IMG/VR virus record: IMGVR_UViG_3300035703_000022
Span: 62,001-126,000 of that record
Strand: one strand, 5' to 3'
Source: a virus
Length of the DNA: 64,000 nucleotides
Shown piece after piece: positions 36,259-44,516 of the stretch (within the stretch, counting starts at the first letter, position 1; each line of letters starts with the position of its first letter). Below the pieces are notes generated by a model, which was not told the DNA's origin, ran no database searches, and saw only the letters and a program-made list of their open reading frames with translations. A program made the translations under genes and the position numbers.

Positions 36259-36282
36259 AAAAAAGGAGGTCGGTTGACCTCC
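36259..36282 (-). terminator. rho-independent terminator after the 304-aa gene
   Basis: 7-bp stem GGAGGTC/GACCTCC (36265-36271 with 36276-36282), 4-nt loop, T6 on the minus strand. It lies 23 nt past the stop of the Ala/Pro-rich virion gene. Confidence 0.9.
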
Positions 36283-36304
36283 AGGAGTCATATTTTAATT
36301 GTTC

Positions 36305-37219
36305 TCAACGAACATTCTTTGCGTACCACTTTTCAAAATCTTCTCTACGCTTGTCACCTCTTGGTGGCATAGGAGTCTTTTCACCACGGACTTTGCCGTA
36401 CTTCTTTTCGTTTTCCTTCTCTTCATCTTCTTCATGTTTCTCTGGATTTTCACGAGCTTCTTGAGCCTCATCCAGAATTTCAACTCCATAAGATTCTAGA
36501 ATGGAAGATCTCCAATCTTCACTCATGTTTGCCATCATTACGAGCGCATTCTCTTCAGTCTCTGCATAACCCTCACCAAGTAAATGTCCTTTGATAAGAT
36601 CAAAGATATCTACACCTGCTTTTACAACAGTAGGAGTTTTTTCTGCGGCTGCAGTCCCCTTGTTATAGAGAACTTTATTAACTTCAGCTCTAGAACCACC
36701 TTCTTTTCTGATTTTTTGAGCTTGAGCAAGTTTTGGATTTGCTTTTGCCCATGCATCCATTGCAGATCCTGCTGGTTTCGCTGGTGCTGATGGAGCGGTT
36801 GGTTTTGGTGCAGCAGATGCAGCAGGTTTTGCAACAGGGGCAGCGGCAGGTTTAGGAGATGTAGCAGGAGCTGGAGCAGGTTTTGCAGCAGGGGCAGCGG
36901 CAGGTTTAGGAGATGCAGCAGGTTTTGTAGCAGGAGTAGTTGGTTTGATTACTCCACCACCTCTAACATTTCTGTTTCTTGTTATTGGCGCCTCTGGTTT
37001 TTTTCCTGCTGCATTTCCATAAAGAAGAGTATTACCTAAAGCAACTCTATTTTTAGAGACAGTGGCATCATAAGCCGCTCTAGCTTTTGGATCTGTGGGA
37101 GCACCACGTTCCATAAGTTGTTCTACACCCTCTTCTACAATTTCTTCATTAAGAACCTCAGTGGTCTCATAAACTTTCGAATAGGCCTCAAAGAGACCTC
37201 TGATGTCTTGTCCTTCCAT
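36305..37219 (-). CDS. Ala/Pro-rich virion-type protein, 304 aa
   Basis: N-terminal helical part (MEGQDIRGLFEAYSKVYE), a low-complexity Ala/Pro/Lys linker at about residues 90-155, then a helical domain with GYAETEENALVMMANMSEDW and a highly charged tail ending WYAKNVR. The MANMSEDWR-type segment recurs in cyanophage head-associated proteins (from memory). Likely structural or scaffold; own late-type box upstream and a terminator downstream. Confidence 0.65.
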   Translation of the reverse strand: MEGQDIRGLFEAYSKVYETTEVLNEEIVEEGVEQLMERGAPTDPKARAAYDATVSKNRVALGNTLLYGNAAGKKPEAPITRNRNVRGGGVIKPTTPATKPAASPKPAAAPAAKPAPAPATSPKPAAAPVAKPAASAAPKPTAPSAPAKPAGSAMDAWAKANPKLAQAQKIRKEGGSRAEVNKVLYNKGTAAAEKTPTVVKAGVDIFDLIKGHLLGEGYAETEENALVMMANMSEDWRSSILESYGVEILDEAQEARENPEKHEEDEEKENEKKYGKVRGEKTPMPPRGDKRREDFEKWYAKNVR

Positions 37220-37250
37220 TTTTATGCAATAAAAAGTACTTTTATAATGT

Positions 37251-37258
37251 TATTTATT
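37251..37258 (-). promoter_or_regulatory. late-type promoter box for the 304-aa gene
   Basis: AATAAATA on the minus strand (7 of 8), 32 nt before the ATG at 37219. Divergent from the plus-strand late box at 37280. Confidence 0.5.
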
Positions 37259-37279
37259 ATTCTTACCAATTTATCAATC

Positions 37280-37287
37280 AATAAATA
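37280..37287 (+). promoter_or_regulatory. late-type promoter box for the plus-strand fibre-like gene
   Basis: AATAAATA on the plus strand (7 of 8), 30 nt before the ATG at 37317, which has a GAGGA ribosome site. Confidence 0.5.
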
Positions 37288-37316
37288 TAAAAATAGGGAA
37301 AGACTGAGGAAAATTA

Positions 37317-38267
37317 ATGTCTAGACTCGGGATCAACACTGGTAGTAATCCTAATGATGGTCAAGGTGATCCATTAAGAGTTGCAATGGGCAAAATTAAT
37401 AGTAATTTTGCAGAAATTTATAATTCTTTTGGTGATGGATTTAGTCTAATTAGCTATGCAAGTACTGCTGGAATTTCATCAGTTGCAAGAAATTTAACTG
37501 GAAGTCCAAGAATAAACGTTAGTGGTATTTTAAATACCGGCATCACAACAACAGAACATATAGAAGTAACAAATATAACCTCCACAGGAATAATTACTGC
37601 AACTCAATTTGTGGGAGATGGATCTCAACTTACAAATGTTACTGCTCTTGTTGGTGGATTGGAAGTATTAGATGATAATGTAAGAAAGGGAGTTGCAAGA
37701 GAACTTAATTTTGGCGATAATATAATTTCTTCCGGACCAAATAATGTAGGAAGAGTTACTATTTCTGTAACATCAACACCATTTTCAGAAGCTTCTGGAT
37801 TTGCTGACTCTGCAAATTATGCAGAAAATTCTGGACTTGCTGATGTTGCAAATTATGCAGAAGTGTCAGGCATATCCACAAACTCTCTTTTTGCGACAAC
37901 TTCTGGTTCACTCACAGGAAGTCCAGATATTACGGTAGGAGTTGTTACCGCAAATCTATTTGTTGGTGATGGTTCTGGTATATTCAATCTTAATACTACC
38001 AATGTATCATATTGGATTCTCAACAACTCTGGAATTCATACATTTTCAAACGTCGGAATAGGCACGACAAATCCAACAATAAAATTAGATGTTGTTGGAG
38101 ACGGCAAGTTTAGTGGTATAGTTACCGCCACAAATTTTGATAGTCTACAAGATATTAGAGTTGGATTTAATACTTCTTATGGATTAATTTTAACTTCTCC
38201 AAATGGCACCAAGTATCGTCTGGTTGTTGATGACATTGGAGTTTTAAGTACAGTTCTTGTTGAATAA
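37317..38267 (+). CDS. fibre-like structural protein, 316 aa
   Basis: N-terminus SRLGINTGSNPNDGQGDPLR and KINSNFAEIYNSFGD, the attachment module of cyanophage fibre-type proteins. The body is Gly/Ser/Thr-rich with TGIITATQFVGDGSQLTNVT and NVGIGTTNPTIKLDV repeats shared with the fibre genes at 52-63 kb. It ends in a short globular domain (TSPNGTKYRLVVDDIG). No S74 chaperone. Alone on the plus strand between minus-strand genes; possible decoration or whisker protein. Confidence 0.78.
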   Translation: MSRLGINTGSNPNDGQGDPLRVAMGKINSNFAEIYNSFGDGFSLISYASTAGISSVARNLTGSPRINVSGILNTGITTTEHIEVTNITSTGIITATQFVGDGSQLTNVTALVGGLEVLDDNVRKGVARELNFGDNIISSGPNNVGRVTISVTSTPFSEASGFADSANYAENSGLADVANYAEVSGISTNSLFATTSGSLTGSPDITVGVVTANLFVGDGSGIFNLNTTNVSYWILNNSGIHTFSNVGIGTTNPTIKLDVVGDGKFSGIVTATNFDSLQDIRVGFNTSYGLILTSPNGTKYRLVVDDIGVLSTVLVE

Positions 38268-38285
38268 TTAATTATAAATTAATCT

Positions 38286-39542
38286 TCATTCAGGTTTTGG
38301 TTTAGTTTTAATGACACTCCAAATCCTTTGAAGCTCTGGGAATGTTTCAATAACATTTTCATTTCTAATTTTATCAAACTTTCTCATAGAATCTAAAAAT
38401 TGAGGAATCAATCGTTGTTCTTGATATAAGTCAATATACGTTATTAAACTCTCATAAAAAACTACAGATCTTTTTGATTTATTTGGAATTAAAAAATTAT
38501 CAATGTGATTTCTTATATTTTGTTTTGCAGCTTCTTTTGTTTTTTTATCCAAAATCCAAACAGACATTTCTCTTGGAGTTTGCATAAAATTTAAAAAGAA
38601 AAAATCTATATCTTTCATAAGACCACTATTATACAAATATTGGTGTAAATCAACTATTTCAAAAATATTCAATGCCTGAACTGTACAATCAAAATGTAAT
38701 CTATGTGTAATTGATTTATTTTTAAATGTTTCAATAAATTGTTCGGCATGAGACACAAATTTATCCCATTTGAATCCCTTTCGAATTAATTCACCTTTAG
38801 CTCCCATTCCATCAACACTAATGTGAACCTCTACACTTCTATTAAATTTATCCCAGACATCAAAAATGTGTCTACCCTTGTAAACAAGATTACTGAAGTT
38901 GCTATTATAGGCTAGAGTTACTTCATTATTTCTACGTAGTTCAATTAGTTTATCCAATATTTTCCAGTGTTCATCTATAATTAGAGATTCACCTCCAGAA
39001 AAATATAAATGTTTTACCATTTTTAAATATGGTTCGGATTCTTCGTAAGTTTTTTCCGAAGCATTCCATCTACCAGAAATTACGCCATTTTGTTCTAATT
39101 CAAAACTGGAACTAGAAGTCCAACTACACATTCTACATTTGAAATTACACTTATTACTTAGTTTTAAATCCCACCAAATAAATCCCGGTCTATTGACAGT
39201 ATAATCAGCATTCGTATCGTATATAATTCTTTTATTATCCGAAAACAAATTATTAATAAAGTCTTGTCTTAACGAACTTTTTCCAGCGGCTTGGTTATTA
39301 TAACACACTTTACAGTGTTCACTCGGAATGTCATTCAACATATTTTCCCGAAGTTTTTTTATTGGATCATCATTCCAGATCTCCCATAAAGATTTTTTTT
39401 TAATATCTCCATAAGTATATTCAGAAACGCAACATGGTTTGACTTCACCATCTTGTCTAATATCCAAAGCCATCCAAGGAGCAACGCAGAAAACTTTTCC
39501 GTTTATATTGACTTTATTTTTATCAATCTTCTTATTAAACAT
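38286..39542 (-). CDS. radical SAM protein with N-terminal Cys-rich domain, copy B
   Basis: 418 residues. An N-terminal Cys-rich part (FCVAPWMALDIRQDGEVKPC with C19, C37, C38, then HCKVC at C77/C80) looks like a SPASM/twitch-type extra Fe-S site placed in front. The radical SAM cluster motif is CNFKCRMC (C132, C136, C139), followed by YFSGGESLI (SAM-binding GGE). Such enzymes do C-H activation on peptides or sugars. Overlaps copy A by 8 nt. Substrate unknown. Confidence 0.86.
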   Translation of the reverse strand: MFNKKIDKNKVNINGKVFCVAPWMALDIRQDGEVKPCCVSEYTYGDIKKKSLWEIWNDDPIKKLRENMLNDIPSEHCKVCYNNQAAGKSSLRQDFINNLFSDNKRIIYDTNADYTVNRPGFIWWDLKLSNKCNFKCRMCSWTSSSSFELEQNGVISGRWNASEKTYEESEPYLKMVKHLYFSGGESLIIDEHWKILDKLIELRRNNEVTLAYNSNFSNLVYKGRHIFDVWDKFNRSVEVHISVDGMGAKGELIRKGFKWDKFVSHAEQFIETFKNKSITHRLHFDCTVQALNIFEIVDLHQYLYNSGLMKDIDFFFLNFMQTPREMSVWILDKKTKEAAKQNIRNHIDNFLIPNKSKRSVVFYESLITYIDLYQEQRLIPQFLDSMRKFDKIRNENVIETFPELQRIWSVIKTKPKPE

Positions 39543-40872
39543 TATCCCAAATCCCCTTTAGTTCAGGAAATACTTCCAAATAATTTTCATTTCTTATACA
39601 ATCCAAAGCAGACATATAAGACTTGTAATGTGGAACCAGGTGGTTCGCCTCTTCACCAGATAGAAGTTTTAGAACAGATATGTATTGTTTAATAGATTCC
39701 TTGGCTTTTGCTGGTATGAGATAATTTTCAATATGATATTTAATCTTCTGAGCTAATAATCTTCTCGACTCGGTATTAAGAATCAAGACTGACATATAAT
39801 CAGGATTATGTAAAATACATAAAGAGAAATCATCCCAACTATTGATTATACCTCTTAGATAAAGTTCTTTATGTGCATCCATAGTATGGAAACAATTTGT
39901 TACCTGGAAAACATAATTAATTTTTACACTTGTATGAGGAAATTTGCTTCTAAACATTTTAAAATTATCTAGAAACTTCTGCCAATCGAATCCTTTACGA
40001 ATCAATTCTCCACGTTTACCAGTTCCATCAAAACTTACAGACAAGTATAGGTTTGGAAACTTTTTCCACAAATCCAAAACATTTTCATCTTTATACTTTA
40101 AAGTACTAAAATTTGTATTATAGGACAACCTGACCTTAGTATTTCTATTTTTTTCTATTAATTTTTTAAGAATTCTATAATGATGATCAGAAATTAAAGG
40201 TTCTCCGCCAGCAAAGTATACTTCTTCAACTATATCATATAGGGGTTCAATATCTTGATGTACCATATCTACATCAATTTTTGGATATTCACCTTCAATA
40301 TTAAACTCTTTCCTCATCTCTTGTTCCCAGGAACTACTATACCCAGGACTACACATTCTACATTTAAAATTACAGATATTATTTAATCTAAAATCCCAAT
40401 AAACAAGATTAAATCTATCGAAAGTTCCGTCTTCTTTAGTTTCTTGTACATGTTCAAAATGTTTTGCATAAGTCTCATTCATACTGAGTCTTAAAGAACC
40501 ATGTCCTATTTCTTCTTCTTTATAACATGATGTGCAGTAACTAGATTTTTTTCCATTCATCATGTTTCTGCGGAGTTCTTTCATTTTATCATTATTCCAA
40601 ATCTCCTTAAGAGACTCATTCATCAAAGAACCCATTTTAAAATCCCTTGGATCGCCAGAACATTCCGTAGCAACGATCTCTAATGGATTTTTTACTTCAT
40701 TATTATTTTCATTTGTTTCATCAGATTCTTCGTTTGAATCTTGTAAATCATCATCAAGACCTTCTGTGCCGCATATAGGCATCATGCAACAAGGATAAAC
40801 ATCTCCATTTGGTCCAATGTTCATATGAACCCAAGGAGCCATACAAAAAGTTTTAGTTGATTTTATACTCAT
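39535..40872 (-). CDS. radical SAM protein with N-terminal Cys-rich domain, copy A
   Basis: 445 residues; paralogue of copy B with the same layout: FCMAPWVHMNIGPNGDVYPC, YCTSCYKEEEIGHGSLRLS, CNICNFKCRMC-type motif (C167, C171, C174), YFAGGEPLI. It differs by an acidic Asp/Glu/Asn-rich insertion at residues 38-62 and an extra CSGDPRDF segment. The pair could act one after the other on one substrate. Follows the DUF6356-like gene by about 45 nt. Confidence 0.86.
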   Translation of the reverse strand: MSIKSTKTFCMAPWVHMNIGPNGDVYPCCMMPICGTEGLDDDLQDSNEESDETNENNNEVKNPLEIVATECSGDPRDFKMGSLMNESLKEIWNNDKMKELRRNMMNGKKSSYCTSCYKEEEIGHGSLRLSMNETYAKHFEHVQETKEDGTFDRFNLVYWDFRLNNICNFKCRMCSPGYSSSWEQEMRKEFNIEGEYPKIDVDMVHQDIEPLYDIVEEVYFAGGEPLISDHHYRILKKLIEKNRNTKVRLSYNTNFSTLKYKDENVLDLWKKFPNLYLSVSFDGTGKRGELIRKGFDWQKFLDNFKMFRSKFPHTSVKINYVFQVTNCFHTMDAHKELYLRGIINSWDDFSLCILHNPDYMSVLILNTESRRLLAQKIKYHIENYLIPAKAKESIKQYISVLKLLSGEEANHLVPHYKSYMSALDCIRNENYLEVFPELKGIWDNV

Positions 40873-40916
40873 AACTAATTTATTAATAACAGGTGGATAA
40901 CGACGATCAATACTAA

Positions 40917-41174
40917 CTATATATGCGATTGTTTAGAAATGTAATCTGCATATTCTTTATTTGGATGATTAATTAATCTTTTATGATAAAAATATATAAT
41001 CATTTTTGCAGCAGTTCCTGTAAAAAATCCAGGAACAATACCATGTATTATACTAGAAATACCAACTAAAATCATCTTAACTCCAGCATAAGAAGCCCAT
41101 AACAAATGACTTATATAAGTTTCTCTACTAGATTCCAAGTGACTTGAACTTTTCTTTAATATGTTCATTATCAT
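40917..41174 (-). CDS. DUF6356-like small membrane protein, 85 aa
   Basis: Starts MIMNILKKSSSHLESSRETY; the pattern HLLWASYAGVKMILVGISSI and IHGIVPGFFTGTAAKMI matches my memory of DUF6356 proteins, which often sit near polysaccharide or acyl-modifying genes. Two membrane helices with a short loop. Placed between the ANL enzyme and the radical SAM pair. Confidence 0.65.
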   Translation of the reverse strand: MIMNILKKSSSHLESSRETYISHLLWASYAGVKMILVGISSIIHGIVPGFFTGTAAKMIIYFYHKRLINHPNKEYADYISKQSHI

Positions 41175-41198
41175 AAATGCGATTTTATAAGTTAAATT

Positions 41199-42740
41199 TT
41201 ATATTTCTAAACCTTCAAATTTTCGTAAGTACTCATCCCTACGTTTCAAAATGAATGTTGAAGGATTGGATTTTATTTCAACATGAGATCTGAAATAATC
41301 ACGTAATAATTGATTATCTATTTTGACTCCCGTAAAAAATAATTTCGGATCTAAAATTTCATATTTACTTATATGATGAGCCCAACATATGTTGCCAATA
41401 TTTGTATTAATTCCTCTTATTAGAATGTCTAAGTTAGATAGATCCAATTCATCGGAAACTCCTATTATAGATGTTTTCCATATAGCCAAGTATATTTCAT
41501 TTACTGCCGGATCATAGACAAACTTTGCATCTATGATTGGTTTAAATAATTCTAATATTTTATTATGACCGGCCACATCTACTACATGTTCATTTATTCT
41601 TATTAGATCTGTTCTGCCATTATGATAAAAATTATCACAATCTATTAAAAACTCATCATTTGTACAAACTTTTTGATTATAAGTTGGAATATTTACTTCC
41701 AAAAGATTTTTTTCAGTAAAAGAAATTTGATAGTAATCGTCTATTAAGGTGAATTTATTTTGAACAAAATTATCATCACTTGCTTGGTTTATGAATATTG
41801 GTCCACTAGTTTCTGATGTTCCAAATAAACTTATGATATTTTTTATTTTATTTTCTTTTACATATGATACCCATTCTTTTTTTATTGTAGATAGTGTATA
41901 AATTATTGTCTTCGATGGTGGGTTATTATGATCAATACCATTTAAATAACCATCAATATCATAAGTATATGGAATCATAATGTGGTCAAAAATATTTTTA
42001 TTTCTCATAAAATATTTTTCGTCATTAAAATCTGAACAATCTCCCCAATAATTAAATATATTTTTTACATCTTTGGACATCAATGTTGGAATAAAATAAG
42101 TAGCTGGACCACTACCGTGACCTAAACACTTTTCATTAACAACGTTCCCATAAAACATTTTAGAATTTCTCTGACATAAATCGAATAAAAATTCATGACT
42201 ATGTTCTATTATTTTTGGTGTTCCAGTAGTTCCACTTGAAGTGCATCTCATTGCAATAGATTTTGGATCTACTTTTATATTCTGAGTAATATTTTCATTA
42301 TATTCGTGACTTTCAATATCAGTGGAATAAATTGTATTTAAACAATGTTTAGTAAGAATAGCGTATTTACTTCTAGGGTGTTCTTTTGCAGCGGTATCAT
42401 CTTCACAAATGAAGTAGTGTATTGGTGATAGTAATTGTGTTTTAGTAGCAGAGTCTGGAGAAATTACTGTAATATTATAATCAATTATTGAAATAGAAAG
42501 TCCTAATTCCAAACAAGCAAAAACACTTGCCATTTTTCTTAAACAAGTTCCATAGTACCCAATAAGAACTGTTTCTCCTGGGTGTATTTCATAATTTGAT
42601 AGAAAATAATTTTTAGTCTGATCTACTATTTTTTCAAAATCATCGAAAGTATATTTTACAAGTTTACCTTCATCAGTAATATCATAAAATGTTATACTCT
42701 TATTGATAATATTTCTGTCTATTACATGTAAACAATTCAT
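41199..42740 (-). CDS. adenylate-forming (ANL/AMP-binding) enzyme, 513 aa
   Basis: Activates a carboxylate as acyl-AMP, usually for transfer to CoA or a carrier. Seen: P-loop CTSSGTTGTPK (about residues 166-176), the A5-type LFGTSETSGP, and the A7-type HNGRTDLIRIN. The C-terminal domain with the usual catalytic Lys is recognisable only as ESNPSTFILKRRD. No thiolation domain is fused and no carrier protein gene is seen nearby. A perfect late box lies 23 nt upstream. Substrate unknown; fatty or amino acid for a surface modification is possible. Confidence 0.85.
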   Translation of the reverse strand: MNCLHVIDRNIINKSITFYDITDEGKLVKYTFDDFEKIVDQTKNYFLSNYEIHPGETVLIGYYGTCLRKMASVFACLELGLSISIIDYNITVISPDSATKTQLLSPIHYFICEDDTAAKEHPRSKYAILTKHCLNTIYSTDIESHEYNENITQNIKVDPKSIAMRCTSSGTTGTPKIIEHSHEFLFDLCQRNSKMFYGNVVNEKCLGHGSGPATYFIPTLMSKDVKNIFNYWGDCSDFNDEKYFMRNKNIFDHIMIPYTYDIDGYLNGIDHNNPPSKTIIYTLSTIKKEWVSYVKENKIKNIISLFGTSETSGPIFINQASDDNFVQNKFTLIDDYYQISFTEKNLLEVNIPTYNQKVCTNDEFLIDCDNFYHNGRTDLIRINEHVVDVAGHNKILELFKPIIDAKFVYDPAVNEIYLAIWKTSIIGVSDELDLSNLDILIRGINTNIGNICWAHHISKYEILDPKLFFTGVKIDNQLLRDYFRSHVEIKSNPSTFILKRRDEYLRKFEGLEI

Positions 42741-42762
42741 AATAAATTGATTTATATAGAAG

Positions 42763-42770
42763 TATTTATA
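42763..42770 (-). promoter_or_regulatory. T4-type late promoter, perfect TATAAATA
   Basis: Minus strand, 23 nt before the ANL gene start; a second ATATAAATC lies between. It lies only 7 nt before the 3' end of the sulfotransferase-like gene, so the cassette is split into at least two late units. Confidence 0.7.
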
Positions 42771-42776
42771 GCTTGA

Positions 42777-43493
42777 TCAAATGGATAAATTATAAAGATA
42801 ATAATCCATTTCATATAGATCCAAGAAGTTTTTATTATTTGCACAATACTTATTAAAAATATCATTACAAAATTCATAGTTTTTTAATTTAAATTCAAAT
42901 TGCTGCATAGAATTACTATGCATTATTTGGACAGGTCTGTTCAAAATATTTGAAATTTTTTCATTGATATTTTTATCAAGTTTCAAAAAAGATATATCAA
43001 TATCATATTTAAAACAAAATTTTATAGTTGATAATTGAGGTTCAGTATGTCCATCGAATATAAATTTATTATTTTTTAATTCAGACAGGAATTTATTACG
43101 AGATCCTTTTTCATCGCCATCAAAATCAATTCCTTGATAATCATAGATATTTAAAAATTCATTTATTCCAGATATCCACCTTTCATTTGGGTCTCTAGTA
43201 ACAATAAAAAATTTATATTGACTTCTATATTTTTTTGGAATATCTAAGTCAAAATAACAGTTTGGTTGTAGAACAACCTTTACTGGAGTAAATTCTAAAG
43301 AATTTTCTATTGATGTGGAAGCATTCTTTGCGATTGGTACATATATTATTTTTTCTTTTTCTAATTCGAGAAAAGCTTGTATTTCTCTCCCACATGAAAA
43401 ATCCAGTTCTTGTTTTGGAAAATACTCATATGAAACTGAATTAAAAACAAGATCATTATATTTTTGCCAATCTAAACTATAAATTTTTTGCAT
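42777..43493 (-). CDS. sulfotransferase-like protein, 238 aa
   Basis: Resembles the sulfotransferase family 2 fold: the 5'-phosphosulfate loop YVPIAKNASTSIENSL (about residues 51-66) and the 3'-phosphate motif FIVTRDPNERWISGI (about 95-110). Such proteins move sulfate from PAPS to sugar hydroxyls. The rest is Asn/Lys/Ile-rich and divergent. Overlaps the SGNH-2 gene by 17 nt. Confidence 0.78.
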   Translation of the reverse strand: MQKIYSLDWQKYNDLVFNSVSYEYFPKQELDFSCGREIQAFLELEKEKIIYVPIAKNASTSIENSLEFTPVKVVLQPNCYFDLDIPKKYRSQYKFFIVTRDPNERWISGINEFLNIYDYQGIDFDGDEKGSRNKFLSELKNNKFIFDGHTEPQLSTIKFCFKYDIDISFLKLDKNINEKISNILNRPVQIMHSNSMQQFEFKLKNYEFCNDIFNKYCANNKNFLDLYEMDYYLYNLSI

Positions 43494-44340
43494 TTTTTAA
43501 ATTACTATAAATTTTTTCAGCAAATAATTTATTTGAATGTCTTCCATAATGAGCCAAATCTCTTGCATAGTCATTTGGAATTGGTTGATATAATTCACAC
43601 CCCAATAACTTTGATGTTGTTGGGAATGTGGAGAATTCATATAGTGGACACTTATCTTTCCATAAATTTTTAATTAACTCCACATTTACCATATTAAATG
43701 GAATTAGGTGATCCAAAACTTTCGGAGCATGAACGGATTTTAAAACCGATCCCGTTGATTCTTCAACTGCTGCAATTGCTTCTGGAGGATGTTCGTAAAT
43801 ATCTTCAAATTTTGTATTCATCAAAACAAAGTCTTTTTGATAGATAAGATGTCTGGTAATACCCGTCCAACAATAAATGACTAATTTTGGTGGCCCATAT
43901 TTTTTATACAACATCAGAGAATTATGGAGACAAAATTGTATTGAAGATCCACCTGCTCCAAGATTTATCACTGGAATTCCACTTTTTTGTTCTAAAAAAT
44001 ATGGAATAGTATGATTATCATCATTACCAGTTCCAAATATATGAGAACAACCAAACATTACTATCGAATTTTTCCAATCTATATCTTCAAATTCTTTTGT
44101 TCTGTATCCATAACTATTTAAAGTATACTTGATCTTATTATTTCTATAATACCAGTCTTTGGGTTGTCTCTTTAAGTTTTTTTTATAAAACTCATATGTG
44201 TCTATACCAAAAAAATCCCAAGACCCAACAACGGAATCTCTTTGAATCACTTCAGATTCTCCGTAATTATGTACAAATACGCCTGGAAAGGGGAGAAAAT
44301 TATTATTTTTTATAGAATCGACCGTATTTAAATTGATCAT
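43477..44340 (-). CDS. SGNH hydrolase-like protein 2, 287 aa
   Basis: Nucleophile block IVMFGCSHIFGTGND (GCSH in place of GDSH), the Gly-rich oxyanion block NLGAGGSSIQF, and a C-terminal DLAHYGRHSN with the catalytic His. The N-terminal 90 residues are extra relative to SGNH-1. It follows the second 34-aa DPFIYK peptide by 18 nt and precedes the sulfotransferase-like gene. Confidence 0.8.
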   Translation of the reverse strand: MINLNTVDSIKNNNFLPFPGVFVHNYGESEVIQRDSVVGSWDFFGIDTYEFYKKNLKRQPKDWYYRNNKIKYTLNSYGYRTKEFEDIDWKNSIVMFGCSHIFGTGNDDNHTIPYFLEQKSGIPVINLGAGGSSIQFCLHNSLMLYKKYGPPKLVIYCWTGITRHLIYQKDFVLMNTKFEDIYEHPPEAIAAVEESTGSVLKSVHAPKVLDHLIPFNMVNVELIKNLWKDKCPLYEFSTFPTTSKLLGCELYQPIPNDYARDLAHYGRHSNKLFAEKIYSNLKNAKNL

Positions 44341-44358
44341 ATAGTAATTAAATTCAAT

Positions 44359-44463
44359 TTATTTGTATATAAAAGGGTCTTCTCGTTGCAGGTCTTTGAT
44401 AAGTTTTTTGGTTTTAAAGTATTGGATAATCTTATTATAAATCTTCTTAAAATTAATTATCAT
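44359..44463 (-). CDS. 34-aa basic peptide ending DPFIYK, copy 2
   Basis: Starts MIINFKKIYNKIIQYFKTKK and ends QREDPFIYK. Same length (34), same amphipathic basic body and same last six residues as copy 1, though the bodies differ in sequence. 30 nt below a perfect late box. The conserved tail on a variable body argues for a common binding partner. Confidence 0.7.
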   Translation of the reverse strand: MIINFKKIYNKIIQYFKTKKLIKDLQREDPFIYK

Positions 44464-44492
44464 TTTAAAATATTATCAATATTGTATCAAAA

Positions 44493-44500
44493 TATTTATA
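44493..44500 (-). promoter_or_regulatory. T4-type late promoter, perfect TATAAATA
   Basis: Minus strand, 30 nt before the DPFIYK-2 start and 17 nt below the end of the giant repeat gene. Sets the start of the modification cassette's upper unit. Confidence 0.7.
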
Positions 44501-44516
44501 GGTTATATCATCATAG

